Positions 31,967 to 42,321 of a stretch of DNA of 64,000 nt are shown in pieces. Numbering within the stretch: position 1 is the stretch's first letter; each line of letters opens with the position of its first letter. A program made the position numbers and the translations under genes. The stretch is from Haliotis asinina. Taxonomy: Eukaryota; Mollusca; Gastropoda; Lepetellida; Haliotidae. A model generated the notes under the pieces. The model was not told the DNA's origin. It was given only the letters and a program-made list of their open reading frames with translations, and ran no database searches. The stretch covers positions 18,317,501 through 18,381,500 of the forward strand of contig NC_090291.1 in assembly GCF_037392515.1 (NCBI RefSeq). Reading direction: 5' to 3'.

Positions 31967-33409
31967 GTGAGGATTGGGTTGTTTATTTCCTCTAAACTTT
32001 CGAAATTGCGGCACGGACATTGCCGTCAGTGGTGTACTTTCATATTCTGTTTAGTCTAAGGTATCTGTAAAAATCCTGTGAATCAATCAATTGATCTTAA
32101 GAGAGTGGTGATGAAATCAAGTGTTCGCGAAATGTATGTTCCGTCCTACAAATACAAACGCCACGCTTTAGCATCCAACAATTTTCTTCATAAATTTACC
32201 CCCTAGTTGTTGACAAATGCTATATGTCTTTATATGTTTCGTTTAAGCAACTACGTGTTTTGTTACAAGGATTTGTAGATCTATAGAATCTCCAATATCA
32301 TATCTAACCAGACAGAATATTAATGGATTAGTCATAAATCATGACACATTTCATATGGTACTTGAAGAATGTAGAAACCTTTAGTCTTTTTAGGAACTTT
32401 ATTCTGGTATTGCGGATTCTTTTTACTCCCTCAAGATACAACAAACTGCACCTGGTGTCACGCAGAAGGGGACATAACTCCTGCATGTGAATGGTGCTCA
32501 GTGTGTGACGAATCGATGTGTGGCCGATGTTCTAGAATGCACAAACGCTTGCCATCTACTCGTCATCACCAGGTAATTGACCTTTCTGGCGAGGTCAGTA
32601 TTCCCAAGAAGCGAAAGGTTATCTGTAATGAACACAAGGATGAATGCGTCAAATTCCTGTGCAAAGACTGCAAGAAGGCCATCTGCCAAACCTGCTGCAT
32701 TATCTATCACAGAAAATGTGAGTCAGTTGTCACACTTGAATCGGAATTACCTGCTTTAAAATCCATGCTGCTGAATGAGAAAGAAAATCTACTAAAAAAT
32801 CAAATCCTTATGGAAAAGAAAGTCAATTTAGTCAAATCGAATGTCATCACCGAGAAAGATCGATATGTCCAAATGGAATCGAAGATTAAATCCTGCGGGC
32901 AAAAAGCTAGGGAGAAAATCACCCACAAGGAAAAGAAACTTTTAGATGAATTAAATGAAATCTCAGAGAGACACATTAAACAGTTGAATGCCGATATAAA
33001 GTCAGCGGAAATATCAGTACAGATGTACCGACAACAGGCTGAACTAATTGACCAGACTCTACAATCTGAGTGTGACATGGATGTGTATGAGATGTACCAG
33101 GGATTTGATGCTGCTGGTGATGTGAAGGATGTTGGACATACAGACTTGGAGGAGAAGGGAAGAATAGTTAGGATCACGTTCCGAGAGGACTCGGACATGC
33201 TGAGTAGAGCTTTGGACGATCTACATCTGGGTGAGATAAACGTTCTGCATGACGGCGAGTTGGACCTGGCGGCTACACCCGTGTTGCGAGACACGATCAC
33301 CGTCACTGTAGCAGCAGATGGGAGAGGTGCAAGGCCTCTTGACGCGACCTCGGCCGTGATACATAATACACAGGTTCCAATTATCCTCCCTGCGGTATTC
33401 TGGAAATGA
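31675..33409 (+). CDS. TRIM copy A: RING, two B-boxes, coiled coil; 421 aa, propeller lost
   Basis: Exons 31675-31966 and 32436-33409 join in phase 1 to give 421 aa. A C3HC4 RING (C14, C17, C29, H31, C34, C37, C56, C59) suggests E3 ubiquitin-ligase activity. Exon 2 gives a B-box 1-like cluster (C102, C105, C118, C121, C126, C129), a B-box 2 (VICNEHKDECVKFLCKDC then CQTC and YHRKC) and a long Lys/Glu-rich coiled coil. The ATG directly follows a TTTATTTGTAG acceptor, so a 5-prime UTR exon is expected upstream. Compared with copy B, about 265 bases are missing near 33375, after which the frame stops within 13 codons. The NHL-like propeller is therefore not encoded. It could be a working short TRIM or an early pseudogene. 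Relatives with this plan are TRIM2/3/45/56-type genes, expanded in molluscs. Confidence 0.75.
32436..33409 (+). CDS. TRIM copy A exon 2: B-boxes and coiled coil
   Basis: Begins after the pyrimidine-rich acceptor TTTTTACTCCCTCAAG and is open for 324 codons including the split codon. Its last dozen codons (reading QVPIILPAVFWK) are out of the ancestral frame and result from the internal deletion. Confidence 0.8.
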
Positions 33410-33860
33410 CATGAAACGTACTGAGGTCAATCGGCCCACAGTGTAGTGGAACGAAGATTCTGATAAATCCTTACTTTCTTTGCACCACAAGAACAGGTAA
33501 CATTATTGTGACCGACTTTATTTTCCAGCGTGTCTTGTGCCTGACACCTGAAGGGGACGTTGTGTTCACCTACCCCGCGACAGGACACACAACACATATA
33601 GAGCCTATGGGTGTCACGAGTACCAGCACAGGTGATATTCTAGTTGCTCTCAGGTATCCGCATAAGGTGGTTCACCTGACTGAATCAGGCCAATTTGTCA
33701 GGACCTTACTGTCAGAAGGTGACGGTGTCCATTATCCGTACGGAGTTTGTGCAGATGAAAGAGGTCATGTGTATGTTTGTAATCACAACTCCGGTGCCAT
33801 CAAAGTATTCTCATGTAGTAACAAAGAATTAATAGGTATTTGATTCATACTTAAACCTTT
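33410..33860 (+). pseudogene. Remnant of the NHL-like propeller of TRIM copy A
   Basis: After the stop at 33409 the sequence stays homologous to copy B. The frame 33508-33843 includes VLCLTPEGDVVFTYPATG and VRTLLSEGDGVHYPYGVCAD, typical of NHL blades. It is separated from the upstream exon by the frame break and probably is not translated. The end reads AATAG-GTATTT, which may be an old splice donor to a further exon not found here. Confidence 0.7.
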
Positions 33861-34126
33861 CTTCAAGTGAACCATGGACACATATTCGGCTATAATTAAG
33901 GTTGTTCCAAGCCAGAGAGTGTTTATCCTCTGAATGTCGACCACCGTGTGTACACATCCAACAAAGAAAGAAAGAAATTGAGTTTTTAACCAGTAAAGCT
34001 TCATCTTCAGGCATTGAATTGAATTGGGAAAACCATCCAAATGTATGTTTGAACACAGAACAAATCTATATTGATCAAACATCCATAGAGTGACTTTAAC
34101 ATCTTGATTTTCGTGTATTCTGTTAT

Positions 34127-35122
34127 TATGTGTTTACATGTAAATTGGAATTTAGTTACATAATGTCTCCTTGTAACTAAAGACGGAATACTATTCATGT
34201 CAATAAACGTGAACGTGAGCCAAAGACATCTCTTGATGGTGGATGGTTGATGTCGGAGGTGGTAAACAGTTGCATAGATTGCCTATGTTGTTTGATGAAA
34301 CGTTGAAGAAAGATTACATTGTAGTCAAATCTGATATTGTATGCTATGTAACGTTTTATTTCGCGTGAAATGGAAAAACTCATATGCGGATATGAGTGCT
34401 GTTCAATATTGGAGCATAAGGAATGAGACAGTCAATAGCAGATGGTTTACATCAATATGGAACGAGAGCCTATCTTTTGACCTATACTATACATGAGTTC
34501 TTAAAGATACGTTAGTTACGATTTCACGGAAGAATGTTAAACTCTTGTTCCTATGAATGTAAGATTCCTTTTGTCGTACTACAACCCACGACCTGTTTAT
34601 AATACGTGCACCACCATAACCTGTTTTGGCTATTTTAATACATTCCAGTATGTGATACTATGGCAAATGATGGAATTCTTTTGAAAGTAAGTTGGAAGAA
34701 TTTGTGAAGCATATACATATACAACCAGCCGTTCCTCTTCTATTGGCATAGGAATATTTGCTACAACAGAGGGGTTGTGTGTAAGTGAGAAATGTACAAA
34801 TGTTCTATGTATCAATACCAACCAATGATAATACCAGATGTTCCCACGAAGGTCAGAGTATCCTGTATCGTGCGTCACCGGTCTCATCCATCAACAACAC
34901 ATGCACAAGCAGATCTCCAGTTTAATTCCTTACATTAAAGTATAATCCTGTACACGCACAAAACTTCTTCCTGTTCATTTGGCCTCCTGAATACGTATGT
35001 ATACAGTTACCTTAGTAACAACATCGTCAAGTAGATATTTTCAATAATGGCACGCTATATATCTGTGTGAAACCTGGCATTGTATTGTGCTTTGTGTTTC
35101 GTTCGCATATATTATAAGCTGT
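34127..35122. repeat. Local tandem duplication, unit 1 (about 1 kb)
   Basis: Starts TGTGTTTACATGTAAATTGG and ends TTCGCATATATTATAAGCTG; the next unit follows directly. No gene was seen; the open frames are short. Confidence 0.85.
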
Positions 35123-35732
35123 TATGTGTTTACATGTAAACTTGAATTTAGTTACATAATGTTATCCTTGTAACGAAAGATGGGATAGTTTTATGTCAAT
35201 GAACCTGAAATAAATTACGTGTGCCAAATAGTCTTGATGGCTGATGGTTGATGTTGGAGGGGATAAGACATTGCATAGATTCTCTATGTTGTTTCAAGAA
35301 GCGTTGAAGACACATTTGAAAGAAAGTTGGATAAATTTCTGAAACATACATATACAACCATCTGTTCCTCTCCTATTGGCATAGAAAGTAATTGCTACAA
35401 CAGAGGGGTTGTGTGCAAGTGGAAAATGCTTTATGTATCAAATAGCAACCAATGATGATACCAGATGTTCGCGTTAAGTGTCAGCGTATCCTGTATCCCG
35501 CCCCACCACACGAACAAGAAGATCTCCTGTTTAATTCCTTAAGTTAAAGTATAATCCTGAACACACACAAAACTTCTTTCTGTTCATTTGAACTTCTGAA
35601 TAGGTATATGTACAGTTAGCTTAGTAACAACATCGTCAAGTAAATATATCCAATAATGGCACGCTATATATCTGTATGAACCTTGGCCTTGTATTGTGCT
35701 TCGTGTTTCGTTCGCATATATTATAAGTTGTT
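35123..35732. repeat. Local tandem duplication, unit 2 (deleted form)
   Basis: Collinear with 34127-35122 but missing about 355 bases that correspond to 34322-34678. The shared right end is TTCGCATATATTATAAG-TTGTT. Many substitutions show that the duplication is older than the one at 1-3.2 kb. Confidence 0.85.
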
Positions 35733-36756
35733 CACTGTTTACGCGGAGGGCTTGGTTAGATTTACCCTTGAGGATCGCTAATCTTCTCTGAACTCAAAGG
35801 ACGAGAGGAACTTCAACAAACATCCAGGACACATCAACCCATGGCCGTGAGGGACCCGCCAGCAACTTACTTAGCTTACCGAACCCCTCAAAGTTAATCT
35901 TTGATAGTTTGAAGCACAGATTTAAATTCTTTTGTAGCCATCATTAGATTTTGCAGACAGGAAATACACACATATAGCTGTCTCCCTTACATTTGCAGTT
36001 CGCAAAACATCAGTGATTTCCAAATATCAGAGAAAGAGAGACAGAGACTGAGAGATAGATAGGTGTTAAGTAAGTTTCGACACCTTGAGATACTGGTAGC
36101 TATGACAACGAGGTAAAAGTGTCCTGTTTGGCACTAATCCCAGATCTCCGTCAGTTCCGAACAGTTCATAGCTCACGACACGACAGTATCTGCTTTTCAG
36201 GCTGACAATCAAGAAGCTGGGCAGCTCGCGCACGCCTTCGCACAGCCGGATCACAGGAACTCATGTCATTGCGAAGATTAAGGATGTTTTTAATGTAAAC
36301 ATTTTGAGATAACCCCAAAATGACATGAAATGCTTCACAGTACAATATATCTAAACAAGGCTGGACCCTTCCGTATACTCCACATGCCTGTTTTGCCGAT
36401 CGCTACGCTACCATCACATGCAATAAATTAAAACGTCATCTAAACATAATCATGGGTGACTGGCCTATCGATCACCACCCATGACACCTACCAGTTCTTT
36501 ATTGTTATCTCTACCAGTCGATTGAAAGCCGATTTTGACCATCCACTTAACGATCTTGGCACAAATGGCGGACGATAGCAAGCGTCGACTAGTGAGAGGG
36601 CTTGGTTTGACCACACCTCCTTTATGCATCCTTACGTCCTTTATGCGACCCATATGTGAGCCGGATGCGTTCTAACGTTCCGTTTCTGCGTTGAAAACGC
36701 ATTTCCTTTTACGTCTTCAGAGGTGTACTCGGTATACATTTGTACAATTACAAGTG
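35733..36756. other. Gene-free stretch with one small ORF
   Basis: No domain-bearing gene. An ORF of 36 codons starts at 36565 in a good initiation context (AAATGG) and reads MADDSKRRLVRGLGLTTP and on. It might be a displaced first coding exon but has no support beyond its start. Confidence 0.3.
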
Positions 36757-36910
36757 AGAGAGTGAGGTGGGTGTTCACTTTCAGCAATATTCCGGCCAGA
36801 CCACGGAACAGGGAAACCATAAACGGGCTTAAACATTGTACCCATGTGGGGAACTGAGTCCAGGTGTTCGGCGTGAAGAGCAAACATTTTTGCCACTAGA
36901 CTTCTCAAAG
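36757..36910 (-). repeat. SINE family 2 (tRNA-headed)
   Basis: Plus-strand reading: GTGAGAGAGTGAGGTGGGTG, CAGCAATATTCCGGCC, CATTGTACCCATGTGGGGAA, TTCGGCGTGAAGAGCAAAC. This is a minus-strand family 2 element with a TCAC-type tail. Confidence 0.75.
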
Positions 36911-37639
36911 TAGAAACCAAGGACACCACGATGTATATAGAGGCACCTGTACATTTGTGTACAGTGTTGTTCCCGTGGAATCCCTATTCATGTAGCGGTG
37001 CAAAAGTACTCTGTGAATACAATGTGAATTTATTCGCTACTTTTAGAAACATGCCAGCAGTATCACGTACCGAGGGACTCAGGACAAGGGTTTCATACAT
37101 CGTACCGATTAGGGCAATCAAAATCGGGTCTTCGACTGTGTCAAGCAAATGATTTAATCACTATGTACCGGGGCACCCGTTTAACCGTTTCACAGGCTAT
37201 AGATTTGTCAGAACGATACATGCACATTACATGAAACACTGAGGAGGGTTGGTCTAAGTTAATGCTGTTCAGAGCACCTGCATTTATTTCACTTTTCAAC
37301 TTACTGCGGCCATCCCCTTGTAATACAAACTAAAAATACTGATGTGAATCTATGATCGTTTGCTAAACTTTTATCCTAAGTTGAATATAATTCTGAGATG
37401 TAAATGTTAAATTAGCAAGATAAAATGACTAGCAACAAGAGAAATCGCACTGTGTCTGATTTACTCTTTTATTTAAATTCATCGGTACCTTTTTACTGCA
37501 AACAGACTATACACAATGCCTAGTGGCTGACCCACAACGTCGATGATAGCTTCGTGGCATTTTTTCTGTAACAAGCAACCAACTACGTACCTACGTAACC
37601 AGCAACCAACATTTGACGTATTAACTGACTTACAAACGC

Positions 37640-37991
37640 TGAAATCAACCATACATCACTAGATGTATTTGAAAAAAAGTGTTTTGAGCGCAGTTGATGC
37701 ATTCCGGGAAACACCAAGCAAAGCAAACCTGGATTGTTTTATACTTAAAGATGTCAATATGCTAAACCAGAGGCTAGAGGAGCACTTACGCTGCAGAAAT
37801 ACTAAATCGGTTTCAAGCAGACGCAATTACTGTGAATTAAGAAATTAATGTAAAAGTGAATTTAGGAAAGCTAAACATATATTCCAAACAAAGAAGGGCG
37901 ATATGTTAAAATCATCTCTTTATAATAGCTCTACCTTTTGGAAATAATCAGGAATTCGATTCGGAAGCTTAAACCATCCTCGAAATACATA
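37640..37991 (+). mobile_element. LINE ORF2 fragment (linker region), decayed
   Basis: Frames here read NLDCFILKDVNMLNQRLEEH, CKSEFRKAKHIFQTKKGDML and KSSLYNSSTFWK, then in another frame IRKLKPSSK. This wording is typical of the stretch between endonuclease and reverse transcriptase in non-LTR elements (CR1/Jockey-like). There is at least one in-frame stop (after CELRN) and one frame change near the FWK motif. The mariner derivative is inserted at its right edge. The rest of the LINE was not found. Confidence 0.45.
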
Positions 37992-38547
37992 CGAGGGGAT
38001 GTCAATAAGTTTTGAGCCTTGAGCATTTTTCATACCCAGGTGTTACAGCCTATGGTACGACTTTGAACCTTGGGTGTAGCTGATGTGATATATACCTTTT
38101 GGTATCCTACTATGCTTATAGATGAAATAAAGCAAACAAGGGTCGCCATAAGCACCTCCATGCTAACCAGATACAACAAGAATCCAGAAGGTTTTCACTT
38201 TAGGCTAGTAACATGTGATGAAACCTGGATCCACCACTATGATCCTGAGAGGAAACAAGAATCCATGGAATGGAAACATGTCACTTCTCCCAGGACCAAA
38301 AAGTTCAAAACCTCCAGATCAGTGCAGAAGGTAATGGCGACAGTCTTCTGGGATAGCAAAGGCGTCATCCACATAGATTACTTACCAAAAGAAAGAACAA
38401 TGAATGGGGAATATTACGCTAACTTGTTGAGGCAAGTGCAACAGTCAATCAAGGAGAAGCGCCGGGGCAAGATCAGACGTGTACCCCAAGGTTCAATGTC
38501 AATGTATGAAAAATGCTCAAGGCTCAAAACGTATTGACATCCCCTCG
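37992..38547 (+). mobile_element. Mariner-type deletion derivative (556 bp) with long inverted ends
   Basis: The ends read CGAGGGGATGTCAATAAGTT and the reverse complement AACGTATTGACATCCCCTCG. The arms extend through GAGCCTTGAGCATTTTTCAT, some 45 bp with one clear mismatch. A TA dinucleotide flanks each side (37990-37991 and 38548-38549), as expected for IS630/Tc1/mariner elements. Between the arms lies a partial transposase frame; large parts of a full ~1.3 kb element are missing. Confidence 0.9.
38070..38537 (+). pseudogene. Partial mariner transposase (155 codons)
   Basis: The frame holds the first catalytic aspartate region (VTCDETWIHHYDPERKQESM) and the block VMATVFWDSKGVIHIDYLP, characteristic of mariner transposases. 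The N-terminal DNA-binding domain is missing. After NLLRQVQQSIKEKRRGKIRR the sequence jumps to the inverted repeat, so the second and third catalytic residues are lost. It cannot be an active enzyme but the element could be mobilised in trans. Confidence 0.88.
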
Positions 38548-38549
38548 TA

Positions 38550-39194
38550 TATGTGAGTGCTTGAGTTCTTGTATAAACTCAACTCAGTTCTTGTATAAAG
38601 ACAGCCAAATTTAACATACCACCTACTTGGGAACACGTGTGAAGTAAACTTGCCACTATCTGAATATATTTCAGCATACACAGAGATGTCTGAGTACACA
38701 TGTAAAGTAAATGTTCCGGTGCTGGTTTTGTGTTTGTTGTTTCAATATAACAGGGCAATATTAACTGTCGTAATGTTAAAGGACTACTAGGAAACACCTA
38801 CTAGGGAAAACACGGTGCGATTTGCTGCACTAACCCACAATTTAAACATTTTTAATGTCTGTGGCAGCCCTTGAGTGACGTCACTTATCTAAAGCATGCA
38901 GTATCCAGTACATCTCATCGGGAAATCCGGGATCGATTCCTGCTTTATCCGTTTCACAGGCTATAGATTTGTCAGAACGATACCTTGTAACCAGCACACC
39001 GTCTCGATAACTTTGTTAATCATCCTCAACTGAATCTTTACAGAAACATTGAAATACAGTAGGGTTGTGTTTTGGCAAATACATAGCATTGCAGTATATG
39101 CTGATTACGATAGGTATTGTGATACATTGGGAACTTCCTCATGGTCAATACGTTCGTTCTTCACGCGGAAGTCATATTTTTTCGATTCCCTACA
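38550..39194. other. Gene-free stretch
   Basis: Holds a 35-base phrase (CCGTTTCACAGGCTATAGAT and the bases after it) at about 38949 that also occurs at about 37188. No gene was seen. Confidence 0.45.
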
Positions 39195-39612
39195 CGTGTA
39201 CAGTGTGCGATGCCCATTTCTGGTGTCCATAGCTTTGATATCGGTAGAATGTTGCAGTGGAGAAGGTAAACTCACTCACTCTTGTCATTTAGATGATACC
39301 GTGAACAATTACACTAAGAACTTGCGAGAAAACCAGGAAAGTGAGCATGGCAATTGGTTCTTGTCATGTGACGCTCAAAGTATAGCATGGCGGCCTCCAG
39401 ATAATCGAACCTCGATCAGGACAACCAATGATTGATACCAAGAGTGACATCGTGTTGGGATACGCTCCAAGTTACAAACTACGATCCTGATAATAGCCAC
39501 CAGCAAGAGATGCTGAAGGGGAGTTTCACAGAAACCACAAAGAGAAAATAAAAACTTAAGGCATTATTGTATGGTTAACACAATATGTATGTCAGTATCA
39601 AAACAGTCTACT

Positions 39613-39690
39613 ACTTGAGGTAGGGGTGGTCAAGTAGTCAAGTGTCAGCCATCATGCTGAAGACCGGAGTTTGATTCCAAATAATTCACT
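39613..39690 (+). repeat. SINE family 2, truncated (copy B)
   Basis: GGTAGGGGTGGTCAAGTAGT, CATCATGCTGAAGACCGGAG and TTTGATTCCAAAT match the element at 29008 in copy A. The right side is fused directly to TTCACTCACTGACTTA. Confidence 0.65.
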
Positions 39691-40465
39691 CACTGACTTA
39701 ATGACCCATGGTTGTAAAGGTGGATCCGCGACCGAGTTGATCAAATTTGCTTAGAAGAATAACCTTTCTTGCACCATTTAACGCAATAAGAAGGCCCTCT
39801 GCTCAAATACAAATGCAATATGTTTCACAAACGCCGACGCGCTACTCAAATTGTGTATCCATTTCGTCAGTTGGAAAAGATTTCTTCTTTATAGCGAGCT
39901 TGTCTCCTGAAAAAATGCTGAGTAAGTAGTAACGATGTTACCCGTCCATTTGATAATGCGAAAATAATTAAGATCAGTAAAGGAGTTTGACTTGTGGGGA
40001 CAATGAGGTCTTTGATAACATGTTCTGTGGCCTGAAAAGACGGTAAGAGTTGCTTCCCCTACACCATACAGCGAATCCGTTACCTCAATTGTCCCGATCA
40101 GTGGCATTACTGATTCGATGCATTTCCATACACCTCTTCACAATTTAAAGTATACTTGATACTCAGTTCTTAATTTTGCAACATATTTTTGTTTAGCTCT
40201 TAAGACTTAAGCTAATTTACATGTCATCACTCAGTGATTAAACACAATCACAAATGGTATCGGGCTTCAGCACTCGCCATGATCAAACGCCTCAGATACG
40301 AAGGTACAGTCTAAGGAAAGGGCCTTTTTTAGCTATTAACATAAAACTTGATGAGTTGTTGGCACCATCAGGCAGAGTAGTCAAAGCTATCAACTTGATT
40401 TGCTTTGTAACGATTGGAAAAGGTACACAAAGGCTAGAATTATGTCCTTCATATCATCCGGAATG

Positions 40466-40582
40466 GCAGGGTAGCCTCGTGGTGAAAACTGTTGGTCGTC
40501 AGAACAAAAGACCTGGTTTCGATCACCCAGAAGGATAATGTGTGATGTCGGTATCTTGTATTCTCCCGACGTAATATTGCTG
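40466..40582 (+). repeat. SINE family 2, specific to copy B
   Basis: CAGGGTAGCCTCGTGGTGAA, AAGACCTGGTTTCGATCACC and ACGTAATATTGCTGAGTATT follow the family order. Copy A reads straight through this point (about 30555), so the insertion followed the segmental duplication or copy A lost it. Confidence 0.75.
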
Positions 40583-41848
40583 AGTATTGATAACAATCAC
40601 ATTCACTTATTGATATTATGGGTTAGTTTACGAAAACGTCAGTCATTTGACAGTAACCAAAGATGTCTTCAACAACGTGGTATGTTTATTGAAAATGTAA
40701 ATTTATCAACAATGTACCTATTACATTTTTATGTACACTTCTAAATAATGAGTTTGTTTCAGACTGTTAAAGTACCAGGGGCCGAAGCCGTTTCCATCGT
40801 AAGTGTTTCTTTTTAGCATTACAAGAAAATACTTGCGAGGTATATACTACTATCTGTGATTCTGATTCCACGCCGAGAAAACCTCTACATTATCTCGGTC
40901 TCCAGCTATTTTCCACGGGGTCCAATCTCCCTCTTCACCGCTCTGATAATCGAGGAAGTGAAGGTGGGGTGATATGGTGTGCATATTCTTCTTTGTTATA
41001 TGTGTATTATACCGTTGACAATGATATACTTTAGTTATTACACAGAGAATTATAGACAGTAAGTGACGTGAAATTAAGCAACTATATCAGCGGTTGTGTT
41101 GGTTCAGCTTCACGTACGCATCGTTCACCCGGGGCGTCTTGTTTTGTCTACTATCGTACTGATAACTAGATCGACTTCTAATATCTCACGCAAGGTTTGG
41201 TCTCATACAGATACATTCACTCAAGATATACAACCATTAAGTCTGACATGCCTACCTGTACGTGTACAACTCATTTTTGAGAAAATATTGATGTGTATTA
41301 AAATGTGTAGGCAGTTGACATGAAAGTTCATACGAGTAGGTCAGCGCACTATCAGCGTGGACGATACACGCCTCATACAGTATCAAGAGGACTTTGACCA
41401 TATATTCCCTGTTATGTTACTTCAGATTTTTCTTTATTCATGTATTTACAACACAAATTCTACTTTGTTACATAAAATATACATTGTTAACGTATCCTAT
41501 TGTTGATCGATTTACTTCAATATTTTTGGTCCTAAGAATGGGGACTATGATTTGTGGATATACAACTTCTTTTATGCAGTGAGTGTATATCCATCAATCA
41601 TAGTCCTCAGTCTTCATCTACTCAAATTTTAGAATGCCTACCAAAGATTGTTGGACCTATATGTAAATATGCATACTCTAAATACAGCTTGATGATGAAA
41701 TGCCATCAATCTCAACACGAGAAATATATATGTTCTGTTATGTTAATTATCCCTCGCAACAATTAAATTGCGTAGATATAGGAACGAGGTTTCTACATTC
41801 ATCTGTTTATATCATACTATTATATACCACATCTACATCTTTGTGTTG

Positions 41849-41999
41849 ATGGCAGAGATTGGAGGAACATTTCCTCACATGCCACTGGAGGAACATTTCC
41901 TCCATATGCACAGAGATGTTTGACAATCCATGCACACTAGTCTGTTATCACACCTTCTGTCGGAAATGTATCGCCAACTACGCCAAACCCAAGCCGGTT
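41849..41999 (+). pseudogene. Third RING-exon fragment
   Basis: Matches the RING exon from GATGGCA to the codons for FDNPCTLVCYHTFCRKC, with an internal ~25-base repetition of CTGGAGGAACATTTCCTC and loss of the first cysteine pair. It ends abruptly after the codons for KPKP. It lies 320 bases upstream of the full RING exon of copy B, so the exon was duplicated locally and truncated. Confidence 0.85.
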
Positions 42000-42321
42000 T
42001 TGATGCATTAATAAACATATTCTAATGTATTGTGTAAGATAGCCATTGATATTGTATTATTTTGATTTAATTCCGAATTGATGGATCCTCTTTGCGTTTT
42101 AGACATACAGCAAAATATTACATTTCCTTTCCTAGAAGCGTACATTAAATACACCTTAATGATGAAATACTATACATATGAAACATAAAATATGATCTTT
42201 ATCTTATTTCGATCTCATCCATCCAACAACATCTATTCGCTTAATTCATACTATTTCCAATTTTGAAATGACCAGTGACTACCGGTGTGTAGAACAAATG
42301 CGTCTCTTTGTTTATTTGTAG

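Larger units (their letters stand above)
28475..33990. repeat. Segmental duplication copy A (contains TRIM copy A)
   Basis: Collinear with 39195-44875, about 10.7 kb away in the same orientation. Shared blocks include GTACAGTGTG...CCCATTTCTGGTG at the left, the RING and B-box exons, and the block ending AAAGAAATTGAGTTTTT at the right. Copy A has an extra ~880 bp (about 29085-29965) and a palindromic insertion at 28.85-28.96 kb. Copy B has extra sequence at 40.47-40.85 and 41.71-42.10 kb. Confidence 0.9.

Noticed and set aside
32800-33306. 168-codon minus-strand frame opposite TRIM copy A
   Set aside because: Shadow of the coiled-coil exon; the same shadow occurs opposite copy B at 43540-43968.
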